This document shows, in pieces, positions 26,110 through 34,580 of a stretch of DNA of 64,000 nucleotides. The notes beneath the pieces are model-generated. The model was given only the letters and a program-made list of their open reading frames with translations, ran no database searches and was not told the DNA's origin. The stretch spans positions 165,042 through 229,041 of the forward strand of contig NZ_LUUB01000080.1 of the NCBI RefSeq assembly GCF_001641635.1, given 5' to 3'. Every line of letters begins with the position of its first letter. Position 1 is the stretch's first letter. The translations under genes were made by a program, and so were the position numbers. The stretch comes from Bradyrhizobium centrolobii (lineage in GTDB: Bacteria; Pseudomonadota; Alphaproteobacteria; Rhizobiales; Xanthobacteraceae).

Positions 26110-26259
26110 TAATCTACGAAACCAGAGTCAAGCCGGCCTTCGCAGCAACGATTTGACGTCCTGATGCGGGTATCATCGGAAACGGCCAAAGTTGCGGACG
26201 CCGGCACGGCCGGCATCCGGCCTGGTTAAAAGAACATTAAAGACGCTCGGAGCCGTCGC

Positions 26260-27246
26260 TTGACTATCGCCGACGCCATTCTCGACTTGACGACTCCTAT
26301 CCCGGCGTCGGACGGCGGCCGCGTGTCCCTGCCGGCGCCTTCGGCCGCGTCGGTCTCCGTCGTCATACCCGCCAAAAACGCCGCCGCCTATATCGGCGAA
26401 GCCATCGAGAGCGCGCTGATGCAGGATGGCGTCGCCAACGTCATCGTTGTCGACGACGGCTCGACCGACGACACCGCGGCGATTGTTCGCGCCATCCGCG
26501 ACCAGCGCTTGCGTCTCGTCACCAACGCTGCCACGGGCGTATCGGCCGCGCGAAATTTCGGTGCACGAGTTGCAAGCGGAAGCTGGCTCCTCTTCCTCGA
26601 TGCCGACGACCGCCTGAGGCGTGGCGCCGTGCCGGCGCTGCTGGCGGCGGCAAAGACCGCGCCGCACGCGGTTCTCGTCTACGGCGACTATAATCTGATC
26701 GACAGCGAAGGCCGGTCGATCGGTCGCCGCGACCTCCTGAAAGGACGCCGCAAGCCATCCGGGGACGTGCTCGCGCGGCTCGCGAGCGGCAACTTCATCG
26801 TCAATGGCGGCATCATGCTCGTCCGCGCCGAGGCTTTCCGGGCCATAGGCGGCTTCGACCTTTCGCTGCGCTATTGCGAGGACTGGCATTGCTGGTGCCG
26901 GCTCGCCGCGATCGGCGAATTCCACTTCGTCCCGAAACTTCTGCTCGATTATCGGCTCCACACGGCTAACACGATGAACGCGGCGATGCGCTCGCCCGGC
27001 GATTTCTTCCCCGCGGTCGCGCGCGTCTTCGAGGATGGATTGATCCTGGCCAGACTGCCCGCGGGGGCCGTGCCGCGATTGCGGCAGGCGGCAGAAATTC
27101 ATCTCGTGACCTATTCGGCGACGCAGGCGATCCGCTTCGGCAGATATCCCGAGGCTCTCGGCTATCTCGGGATGGTCGGGCGGCGGTCGCTCAAATCCGT
27201 GCCCCGGTCCGCAGTCAAGCTCGCGCTGGCCTATATTGGAATCTAG
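26260..27246 (+). CDS. Glycosyltransferase family 2
   Basis: 328 residues. A GT2 domain begins at about 33: VSVVIPAKNAAAYIGEAIESAL, VVDDGSTDDT, GVSAARNFG and the metal-binding FLDADDRLR, then FDLSLRYCEDWHCWCRLA with the ED-W acceptor motif. The C-terminus holds a weakly hydrophobic helix. The start is a TTG at 26260 with CGGAG upstream; no ATG is available near the domain. It transfers a sugar from a nucleotide donor at the cytoplasmic face of the membrane, presumably for the EPS repeat unit. Confidence 0.88.
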   Translation: MTIADAILDLTTPIPASDGGRVSLPAPSAASVSVVIPAKNAAAYIGEAIESALMQDGVANVIVVDDGSTDDTAAIVRAIRDQRLRLVTNAATGVSAARNFGARVASGSWLLFLDADDRLRRGAVPALLAAAKTAPHAVLVYGDYNLIDSEGRSIGRRDLLKGRRKPSGDVLARLASGNFIVNGGIMLVRAEAFRAIGGFDLSLRYCEDWHCWCRLAAIGEFHFVPKLLLDYRLHTANTMNAAMRSPGDFFPAVARVFEDGLILARLPAGAVPRLRQAAEIHLVTYSATQAIRFGRYPEALGYLGMVGRRSLKSVPRSAVKLALAYIGI

Positions 27247-27264
27247 GCCGCGGGCTCGGCGGCA

Positions 27265-28293
27265 TCAGGATACGATCTTTGACGCCTCATAGGGCTGCGG
27301 CTCGACACCGAAGGCGGCGAGCGCGCCGCCGAGCGCGAGCATCACGGGATGCATCGCGATGACCGGCCTGGACCTCGTCAGCAGACGGGCGGCGCGAACC
27401 AGCGAGAGAGGCAGGCGCACGAGCATCGCGGCGAACACACGCGTGCGCGCGGCAGCGCTTCGCGCGGCCTTGTATTGCACACGATAATTCGTCGCCCCGA
27501 TGCGCAGACCGCGTTGCGCGATCCAGCCGAGGCGTGTGCGGCTACGCGGCTCCGTCTCGGTGATGACGGCCTCCGCGGTCCAGTGGAACGTCATGCCGGC
27601 ATCGCGGCACCGCGCGAAGAAGTCGGCGTCGCCGCCGCCGAGAAAATTGAAACGCAGATCGAAGGGGGGACCGCCGAGCCGCGCGAACACCGCGCGCGTG
27701 ATCAGGCAGTTGCCGCAGCCATGGATCAGCGGCACCGCGCCGCTGTAATCATAGGCGGGACAGAACACGGGATGGCGCGCGAGCCAGGGCTTGCTGTCGT
27801 CGTCGAACGCCGGCAGCACCGGTCCGCCGACCACGTCGGCGCCGGTCGCCTCGCAGGTACGAACCATCAGTTCGAGCCAGTCGGGTGAAGCGATCTCGTC
27901 GTCGTCGATCATCAGGAAGCGGGTCGCGGCGGGAAACACCGCCAGCGCCGTCTCGAACGCGGCATTGATCGCCTGGCAATTGCCCTGGCGCTTCTCGACC
28001 AGGCAAAGGCCCTGGAGCCTTCCGTCGTCGAGAAATTCCGCGGCAACCGGCGCGCTCTCGCGCCGGGCGGCATCGTTCTCGACCATGATGACCGCGAAGG
28101 AGCGTGGCGTGCGCTGTTTGACGAGCGAGTCCAGCGTCAACCTCAGATGCTGCGGGCGACGGAAACAGGGGATGCAGACGACGATATCGACCGACAGATC
28201 GAGGACGCGCGAGCTGGCCGCAACTTCCCGGTTGGGATCGCGCACGGCGTCCGCGATACGGTTGGTGGGCAGTTCGGTCGAGATCAGCGTCAT
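27265..28293 (-). CDS. Glycosyltransferase family 2, ExoM-like
   Basis: 342 residues. DIVVCIPCFRRPQHLRLTLDSL opens the GT2 fold, VENDAARRESAP is the nucleotide-binding region, FLMIDDDEIASPDWLE carries the DxD metal site, and GGGDADFFARCRDAG the acceptor/base motif. The IDDDE form is typical of ExoM-like enzymes of rhizobial EPS synthesis. A hydrophobic segment near 300-330 may associate with the membrane. It converges with the preceding GT2 gene, 18 bases between the stops. Confidence 0.88.
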   Translation of the reverse strand: MTLISTELPTNRIADAVRDPNREVAASSRVLDLSVDIVVCIPCFRRPQHLRLTLDSLVKQRTPRSFAVIMVENDAARRESAPVAAEFLDDGRLQGLCLVEKRQGNCQAINAAFETALAVFPAATRFLMIDDDEIASPDWLELMVRTCEATGADVVGGPVLPAFDDDSKPWLARHPVFCPAYDYSGAVPLIHGCGNCLITRAVFARLGGPPFDLRFNFLGGGDADFFARCRDAGMTFHWTAEAVITETEPRSRTRLGWIAQRGLRIGATNYRVQYKAARSAAARTRVFAAMLVRLPLSLVRAARLLTRSRPVIAMHPVMLALGGALAAFGVEPQPYEASKIVS

Positions 28294-28730
28294 GGCCCTT
28301 GAATGTCCGAGATGTGTTGAGAAAGCCCTGCAACGATCGCAGAGCCGCGCGATGCGGCCACGTCCCGGGCCGGCACAGCCGCGCGATTTCGAGACATGGC
28401 CCCCGATCCGGTCGAGCTCATTCCGCGCGGAGCCGGCGGCCGGGCCGGTACGATTCGTTCCAGACGGCTGAACTCGCTCCCGATGCGATCAATCACTCAT
28501 GGTCTTAACCGCTTTTTCGCGTTTTCCCTGCGAATTCACACGCGTGTGATATTGCAAATTTCGATCCAGCGCGCGGCGATCGTGCCGTGCGGAGCTCGCC
28601 GTAGTTAACGCCGATGCGCATTAACCGAACCGTAAGCACCAGCCCCTTTGACGCAGGCCCGGCATCAAGTTTGCTCTTCGGGCGCAGGCGGGATTGCCTG
28701 TAATTTCAGTCGAACACCGCGGCAAACAAC
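28294..28730. other. Non-coding divergent region between the ExoM-like gene and a methyltransferase
   Basis: 437 bases with no supported gene. The A+T-rich part at 28500-28565 includes the 14-base palindrome listed separately and is the likeliest promoter area for both neighbours. Confidence 0.5.
28536..28549. promoter_or_regulatory. Perfect 14-base palindrome TCACACGCGTGTGA
   Basis: Both halves are exact inverted repeats; it sits in an A+T-richer part of the divergent region between two EPS-locus genes. The arms are those of a CRP-type site (TGTGA/TCACA) but in inverted order, so the binder is unknown. Confidence 0.5.
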
Positions 28731-29528
28731 ATGAACAGGCCAGCCACGACCGATTTCACGACAGCCACCCACAGCGACGCGGCCGCCGGCGGGCACACGC
28801 AGGCGCTGGTGGATCTGGTCTCCGGCGAAGCCCGCGACAGCCTGCTTGCAATCCATGAGGTGTTGCGCCGCGAGCTGCCGGCCGGCGGCCTGGCGACCTA
28901 CGAAGCCGGCGGCGGCTCTTGCAGCTTCCTGCCGCTCGACGTGCTCGAGCGCGGCCACGTCACGGTCGTCGACATCGACGAGGACCAGATCCGCAACAAC
29001 ACCTACGCGCAGGAGGCGATCCTCGGCGACGTACAGACCTATCGCTTCGCGCCGGAAAGCTTCGACCTCGTGATCTGCTACAACGTGATTGAGCACCTCT
29101 CCGACGTCGAAGCCGCACTCCTGAACTTCCGCGATGCGCTCAAGCGCGGCGGGATGATTCTTATCGGTGCGCCCAATCCGCGCTCGCTGTCCGGCGTCGT
29201 CACCAAATATTCGCCGCACTGGTTTCACGTCTGGTTCTACCGGCACGTCCGCGGCATCAGGAATGCGGGCGAACCGGGCGAGCCACCGTTCCCGACGTTC
29301 TTCCATCCGCTGGTGACGCTGTCGAAGCTCGAGGCGTTCGCGGCAGCGCACGGGCTCGAGACGGTCTACCGCCGCGAGGTCGAGAGCCCGCGCTATCCCG
29401 AAATGCGCCGGCGCAGGCCGCTGCTCGCAAGCCTGGTCGATGCCGGCGCCGTCGCGCTGAACGTCCTGCTTCCACGCGGCACCGACGTCCGTCGCGGCGA
29501 CTATCACGTCATCCTGCGGAAGTGCTGA
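28731..29528 (+). CDS. SAM-dependent class I methyltransferase
   Basis: 265 residues. The SAM-binding region reads YEAGGGSCSFLPLDVL then VTVVDIDEDQIRNN, and FDLVICYNVIEHLSDVEAALLNFRDALKRGG is the post-motif region of UbiE/small-molecule methyltransferases. The C-terminal third (WFHVWFYRHVRG, FFHPLVTLSKLEAFAAAHGL) fits sugar or lipid methyltransferases. Given its place just before exoP, methylation of an EPS sugar is likely but not shown; Bradyrhizobium EPS is known to carry O-methyl galactose. The ATG at 28731 has a weak ribosome-binding site. Confidence 0.84.
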   Translation: MNRPATTDFTTATHSDAAAGGHTQALVDLVSGEARDSLLAIHEVLRRELPAGGLATYEAGGGSCSFLPLDVLERGHVTVVDIDEDQIRNNTYAQEAILGDVQTYRFAPESFDLVICYNVIEHLSDVEAALLNFRDALKRGGMILIGAPNPRSLSGVVTKYSPHWFHVWFYRHVRGIRNAGEPGEPPFPTFFHPLVTLSKLEAFAAAHGLETVYRREVESPRYPEMRRRRPLLASLVDAGAVALNVLLPRGTDVRRGDYHVILRKC

Positions 29529-29848
29529 GGCCATGACCATGCCGCGGTCGATCGCCGGGCACGCCGGGCCTTCCCGCGGCGCTGCGCTGCCGGACGCCTG
29601 CCTGCCAGGCAGCACGCGTGGTAACGAACCGTTAGTTTCCGGGGGACCGGCGCAGCGCAAGCGTCGCAACGACACGCCAGGAAGCTGCGTACGCTTAAAC
29701 GCTTTGTTTGCCATTTCGGTGAATAGTCCCTCAATGAGTATGGTTAATTTTCCCTGTTGCGTTGATTTGGCGCCTATATCCCTGGTGCGTGGCGTGACCC
29801 GAAGAGTAACCCCTCAGCCCGCGGCACTTGCAATGAAAGCTGGGGATC
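29529..29848 (+). other. Leader region upstream of exoP
   Basis: 320 bases without a supported gene. The stretch 29695-29790 is A+T-richer than its surroundings and is the probable promoter of the exoP-wecG-exoB operon. I could not assign a sigma factor. Confidence 0.45.
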
Positions 29849-32194
29849 ATGCTTGACTATAACCAGCCGATAGATCGGGCCAGGTCGGAGGCCCCGCAGC
29901 CGCGACAACAAGCCGGCTTCAACGTGCTGGAGCTCGCCAGCCTGCTCTGGCGGCGCAAGATCGCGATTGCGTCCGCCGCCCTTCTCGGCGCGACGCTTGC
30001 GGTCACGGTCGGCAAGACCCTGACGCCCCGCTACACCGCCACGGCGCAGCTCTACGTCGATCCGCGCGAGCTCCAGCTCGTCGATCGCGAGCTCACGCCG
30101 CGCGCGCAGGACGTCTCCGGCATGTCGATGGTGGTGGAGAGCCAGGCCCGGCTGATCACATCCAACAGCGTGCTGTTGCAGGTCATCGAGCAGGCCAATC
30201 TCGACAAGGATCCCGAATTCGGCGGCGGCGACGCCAAGAGCCTGATATCGTCCCTGCTTGGCCTCGTCGGTCTCCAGCCCCGTGCGCCCTCCGCCGCGGA
30301 AAAGAAAGAGGTGCAGCTTGCGGCACTCGACGCGCTGAACAAGCACATCACGATCCGCAAGACCGAGAAGAGCTTCATCGTCGACGTCGAGGTCTGGTCG
30401 ACCGATCCCGCCAAGGCGGCGATGCTCGCCAACACGCTGACCAACACCTATCTCAAGGACTCACGCAACTCGCAGGCCTTGGCGGCGCGGCGCGCCACCA
30501 ATGATCTGTCCGGCCGCCTGACGGAGCTGCGCGAGCGACTGCGCAACGCCGAGACCTCGCTTGCCACCTACAAGGCTCAGAACAATTTCGTCGGCACCCA
30601 GGACGCGCTGATCAGCGACCAGCAGCTCTCCGCCAGCAACCAGCGGCTTTCCGCGGCGCGCGCAGCGACGCTCGACGCCCAGGCACGCCTCGACCAGATC
30701 GAGGCGAGCAAGCGCACCGCGGCGGATGCGGGCGCGATTCCCGAAGCGCTGCAATCGCCGACCATCGCCAATCTGCGCGCGCAATATGCCGACGCCCGCA
30801 AGAAATACGCCGAGCAGGCCGGCGAGCTCGGGCCACGGCACCCCGCGCTGCGCCAGACCGAGAAGCAGGTGGAGGACCTCAAGCGCACCATCAACGAGGA
30901 GATCGACCGCTTCGCCCAGTCGGCCAGGAACGACCTGACGCGCGCCCGTGATTACGAGGCCTCGCTCAACCGCGCGCTGGAGGCGCAGAAGCGGCAGAGC
31001 GTGCAGCTCAGCCAGGCCGCCGTGCGCCTGCGCGAGCTCGAGCGCGAGGCCGATGCGAGCCGCGACGTCTACCAGTCCTTCCTCAAGCGCTCGCGCGAGA
31101 CCGAGGAGCAGGAGAGCTTGAACACGTCGGCGGCCCGCGTCATCGGCGAGGCCACGATGCCGCAGCGGCGCTCGTTCCCGCCGGCGATGAGCCTGTTCGC
31201 CATGATCGGCTTCATCTTCGGCGGACTCCTCGCCGCCGGCTGGTTTGTCGCCGCCGAGCACCTGTTCTCCGGCGCGACCGCGCCGGAGCCGCGTCGTCGC
31301 GAACGCGCGCCTGAGCCGGAGGGCGCCAAAGTGCCTTCGACGAAGGCACCGGTTGTGTCTGAGACGATGCTGTCCCATCCGATCGAAACCGCACCCCAGG
31401 CGCCGCCGCCCCCTCCTGTCGAAGAGCCCCTGATCGTGGTCGAAAAGCCCCTGATCGCGCGTCTCCAGGAGGCCGACGTCATCCGCACGCTCGGCGCCAT
31501 CCTCGCGGTCGGAGGCGGCACCGATCTCACCAGGCTGGGTTGGCCGACGCTGCGTCCGGGATTTCCGCTGACGACGCTTCTGAATGCGTTGCGCGACATG
31601 CGCGCCGCCGTGGCACGCCGCGCGGGCGGCAAGGCGATGCCGATCATCGCGATGGTCGGTGTAGGCGGGACGACCGAGCGCAGCGTGACCGCGCTGAATT
31701 TCGCGCTCGCGGCCGAGCGCGATGGCAGCCGCGTGCTGATGATCGACGCCGACCATGAGGCGCAGAATCTTTCGAATAGGATCAATCGACCCGGCAAGAG
31801 CGAGCCGAGCAAGCTCGGCTGGCTCTCGATCGGCAACAAGGGCGCGCGCGAGATCAAGACGGTCAACGGCATCTCGGTGCTGCCGGTCGCCGAGGGCGAT
31901 GCCGGCAAGGCGGCCGAGGCCATCCGCAAGGCGGTCGCGCAGGCACGCTCCACCGGCGGCTATGATCTCGTCATCCTCGACGGCCCCGCGATCCCGCACT
32001 CGGCCGCCGGCCGCAAGCTGCTCGACGGTATCGATGCGGTGGTGGCGGTGCTGCCGACCAGCCTCGACATCAACGACAGCATGGAAGAGATCCTCACCGC
32101 GCTCGGCGACGCCGAACGCAAGCTCGTGGGCGTCGTACTCAACGAGCTCACCCCTGAAACTCAAACGCGCCAGCGAGGCAGGCAATATGCTTGA
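29849..32194 (+). CDS. exoP: EPS chain-length/export protein, ExoP/GumC-Wzc type, with degenerate kinase domain
   Basis: 781 residues. A Wzz domain with a first membrane helix at about 39-59 precedes a long periplasmic coiled-coil region (about 200-430) and a second helix near 449-470. After a Pro-rich linker comes a BY-kinase-like domain. Its Walker A position reads GVGGTTERS (604-612), lacking the invariant Lys that other ExoP/Wzc proteins have in GKT/S; Walker A' (VLMIDAD near 630) and B (LVILDGPA near 707) remain. The C-terminus ends RGRQYA with no tyrosine cluster. It should still control EPS polymer length through the Wzz part, but autokinase activity is doubtful. Its last codons overlap the next start. 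Confidence 0.9.
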   Translation: MLDYNQPIDRARSEAPQPRQQAGFNVLELASLLWRRKIAIASAALLGATLAVTVGKTLTPRYTATAQLYVDPRELQLVDRELTPRAQDVSGMSMVVESQARLITSNSVLLQVIEQANLDKDPEFGGGDAKSLISSLLGLVGLQPRAPSAAEKKEVQLAALDALNKHITIRKTEKSFIVDVEVWSTDPAKAAMLANTLTNTYLKDSRNSQALAARRATNDLSGRLTELRERLRNAETSLATYKAQNNFVGTQDALISDQQLSASNQRLSAARAATLDAQARLDQIEASKRTAADAGAIPEALQSPTIANLRAQYADARKKYAEQAGELGPRHPALRQTEKQVEDLKRTINEEIDRFAQSARNDLTRARDYEASLNRALEAQKRQSVQLSQAAVRLRELEREADASRDVYQSFLKRSRETEEQESLNTSAARVIGEATMPQRRSFPPAMSLFAMIGFIFGGLLAAGWFVAAEHLFSGATAPEPRRRERAPEPEGAKVPSTKAPVVSETMLSHPIETAPQAPPPPPVEEPLIVVEKPLIARLQEADVIRTLGAILAVGGGTDLTRLGWPTLRPGFPLTTLLNALRDMRAAVARRAGGKAMPIIAMVGVGGTTERSVTALNFALAAERDGSRVLMIDADHEAQNLSNRINRPGKSEPSKLGWLSIGNKGAREIKTVNGISVLPVAEGDAGKAAEAIRKAVAQARSTGGYDLVILDGPAIPHSAAGRKLLDGIDAVVAVLPTSLDINDSMEEILTALGDAERKLVGVVLNELTPETQTRQRGRQYA

Positions 32195-32993
32195 GCGTCG
32201 CGTCAATCTGGACGGGCGGGAAGCGACCGCCGACGTACCACGGATCACCGTTGGCGGCCTTCGCATGGCCGCGCTCGATCTCGAAGCAACCGCCGATTTC
32301 ATGATCGAGGCGACCGATCCGCGCCATCGCATCGGACGCCCGCTGTTCCTGACCTCGGCCAATGGCGAGGTGCTGGCGCGCTGCTCGACCGAGCCGCAAA
32401 CCGAGCGCCTGTTCCGCGCCGCTGATCTCATCAACGCCGACGGCCAGCCGCTGGTCGCGGCCTCGAAGCTGCAATCCTGGTTCCCGCTGCCTGAGCGCGT
32501 TGCGACCACGGACCTCTTCCATATCGTCGCGCGCAAGGCCGAGGCGGCAGGCCGCACCTTCTACATGTTTGGCGCCAGCGAGGACGAGAACGCCGCCGCG
32601 GTCGAGAATGTCCAAAAACTGTATCCGAACCTCAAGATCGTCGGACGCAGCCACGGCTATCTGCGGAGCGATGCGCTACGCGCCAAGGTCGAGGAGATCA
32701 ATGCCCTCGCGCCCGACTATCTGTTTGTCGCACTCGGCGTACCCAACGAGCAGGCGTTCGTGGAGGAATTCACGCCGCTGATGACCAATGTTGGCGTTAT
32801 CAAGACGTCGGGCGGCCTGTTCAACTTTTTGTCAGGCAGCCGGTCACGCGCGCCGAAATGGATGCAGAAGATCGGGCTCGAATGGGCCTGGCGAACCTTC
32901 CTCGAGCCACGCCGCCTGCTTTGGCGCTATTTGACCACCAACCCCCGCGCGCTCTATCTTCTCTTCAGCCGCAACCGGCCATTCAATCGATAG
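32187..32993 (+). CDS. WecG/TagA/CpsF-family glycosyltransferase
   Basis: 268 residues. The GT26 domain shows FLTSANGEVLARCSTEP, LINADGQPLVAASKL, FYMFGASEDENAAAVENVQKLYP, YLFVALGVPNEQAF and SGGLFNFLSGSRSRAPKWMQKIGLEW, all landmarks of WecG/TagA. The members add ManNAcA or ManNAc (and other sugars in EPS systems) to a polyprenyl-linked primer. The ATG lies 8 bases inside exoP (stop at 32194) with GAGGCAGG upstream, so it is translationally coupled to exoP. The position argues for an early step of EPS unit assembly. Confidence 0.93.
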   Translation: MLERRVNLDGREATADVPRITVGGLRMAALDLEATADFMIEATDPRHRIGRPLFLTSANGEVLARCSTEPQTERLFRAADLINADGQPLVAASKLQSWFPLPERVATTDLFHIVARKAEAAGRTFYMFGASEDENAAAVENVQKLYPNLKIVGRSHGYLRSDALRAKVEEINALAPDYLFVALGVPNEQAFVEEFTPLMTNVGVIKTSGGLFNFLSGSRSRAPKWMQKIGLEWAWRTFLEPRRLLWRYLTTNPRALYLLFSRNRPFNR

Positions 32994-33013
32994 AGACGTA
33001 GAGCAGAGACGAC

Positions 33014-34006
33014 ATGACCGACCGACCGACTGTCCTCGTAACGGGAGGCGCGGGCTATATCGGCTCGCATGCGTGCCGGGCACTGGCCGACGCCGGATAC
33101 CAGCCGGTGGTTTATGACAATCTTTCGACAGGTCATCGCAACTTCGTTGCCGGCCCGCTGGTGACCGGCGATCTGCTCGATGGAGCAGCGCTGGCACGCG
33201 CCTTTGCCGATCACAAAATCACCGCGGTGATGCATTTTGCGGCGGCGAGCCTCGTCGGCGAGTCCATGACCGACCCGCAGAAATACTACATCAACAACGT
33301 GCAGGGCACGCTGTCGCTGTTGCAGGCGATGCGCAACGCGGGCTGCCAGCACATCGTGTTCTCCTCGACCGGCGCGGTCTATGGCAACGCCGATTCCAAG
33401 GAGCTGCCGGAGAGTTTCCCGTGCAACCCGATCAATCCCTACGGCGCGTCGAAGTTGATGATCGAGCGCATGCTCGCCGATTATCGCTCGGCCTACGGCT
33501 TCGGCGCGTTCTGCCTGCGCTATTTCAACGCCAGCGGCGCCGACCCCGCCGGCGGCATCGGCGAGCTGCGTGACAACGAGACGCATCTCATTCCGCGCGC
33601 CATGATGGCGTTGCAGGGCCGTGTCGACTTCGCCGTGTTTGGCGACGACTACGACACGCCGGACGGCACCGCGATCCGTGATTACATCCACGTCACCGAC
33701 CTCGCAGCAGCGCATGTCGCTGCGCTAAAACTCCTGGAAGAGGGACATGCCGGCGGCAGCTTCAATCTCGGCACCGGTTCCGGCTTTTCGGTGCGCGAGA
33801 TCCTGACTGCCATCAGGCAGGAGACCGGTCGCGAGGTGCCTCACACCGTCAAGCCGCGCCGCGCCGGCGATCCGACCTATCTGGTCGCTGATCCCTCCGC
33901 CGCGCGCAAAGTGCTGAACTTCGTGCCGCGCCACTCCGACCTGCCGACCGTGATCCGAACCGCCTGGGCCTGGCACCAGAAGGCGCATCCGCCAAGGTCG
34001 CGTTAG
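33014..34006 (+). CDS. exoB: UDP-glucose 4-epimerase ExoB/GalE
   Basis: 330 residues of the extended SDR family. NAD is bound by VLVTGGAGYIGSHA (7-20); the catalytic set is the Ser in FSSTGAVYG and the Tyr/Lys of NPYGASKLMIE near 143-147. YFNASGADP and RDYIHVTDLA are GalE hallmarks. The enzyme supplies UDP-galactose for EPS and lipopolysaccharide; rhizobial exoB mutants are altered in both. It lies 20 bases downstream of the wecG/tagA gene in the same operon as exoP. Confidence 0.95.
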   Translation: MTDRPTVLVTGGAGYIGSHACRALADAGYQPVVYDNLSTGHRNFVAGPLVTGDLLDGAALARAFADHKITAVMHFAAASLVGESMTDPQKYYINNVQGTLSLLQAMRNAGCQHIVFSSTGAVYGNADSKELPESFPCNPINPYGASKLMIERMLADYRSAYGFGAFCLRYFNASGADPAGGIGELRDNETHLIPRAMMALQGRVDFAVFGDDYDTPDGTAIRDYIHVTDLAAAHVAALKLLEEGHAGGSFNLGTGSGFSVREILTAIRQETGREVPHTVKPRRAGDPTYLVADPSAARKVLNFVPRHSDLPTVIRTAWAWHQKAHPPRSR

Positions 34007-34238
34007 GCGACGCTGGCGTCCGCATCTTGCCTGCCGGGCGCATGAACGGCTAAAATCGGGGATCCCTGTCGGCGTCGGCACCTGTCCCGGCGTCCGGAAT
34101 TTTTGCATCGCTGGCGATGATGCCGGCCTGCGGGGCTCAGCCAATTGCGCGAGCCAATTTTTCAAAGTGTCAAGGCCACGAACCTGATTCCCGCGCATCG
34201 GCCTGTTTTCAGGCGCGGACTTTAGGAGCATGGAGCGA

Positions 34239-34580
34239 ATGCATCAGGCTGCCCGCCTGGAGTTCGAGCGCGTGATGGACGAGTTTGCCCGCTGGCACGC
34301 CGTGTCCGAGGACGAGCGCTCGCCGGCGCCTGCCTGGTGGTGGGGCCCTGCGATGGCGGTGTTCGACGACCATGAGCCGATGCGCAGCGCATGGTGCTGC
34401 CAACTCGGCCTCGGCGAAGGGGCGAGCTTCGCCGACGGCGCGCGCCGGTTGCTCGCGCTGTTCGCCGAGCAGACGTCGCTGCCGACGGCGAATGACTTTC
34501 CCAGCAAGGCGCAGAGCGCGGATCGCGACGCCCGCGATCTGCATCCGCAGCCGTCAGACGACAGCGCGTTTCAGCCGTGA
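34239..34580 (+). CDS. Small hypothetical protein
   Basis: 113 residues. AARLEFERVMDEFARWHAVSEDERSPAPAWWWGPAMAV starts a compact, acidic, Trp-rich domain with a double Cys (AWCCQLG); there is no signal peptide. I do not recognise a family. The ATG at 34239 is preferred because AGGAG lies 10 bases upstream; an in-frame ATG at 34230 is only one base from that sequence. Its last 27 bases overlap the 3' end of the converging GGDEF-EAL gene. Confidence 0.7.
   Translation: MHQAARLEFERVMDEFARWHAVSEDERSPAPAWWWGPAMAVFDDHEPMRSAWCCQLGLGEGASFADGARRLLALFAEQTSLPTANDFPSKAQSADRDARDLHPQPSDDSAFQP

Noticed and set aside
30461..32557. A 698-codon open frame opposite exoP and the wecG/tagA gene
   Set aside because: Arg/Ala/Gly-rich translation without domains; it is the codon-position mirror of two clear genes on the plus strand.
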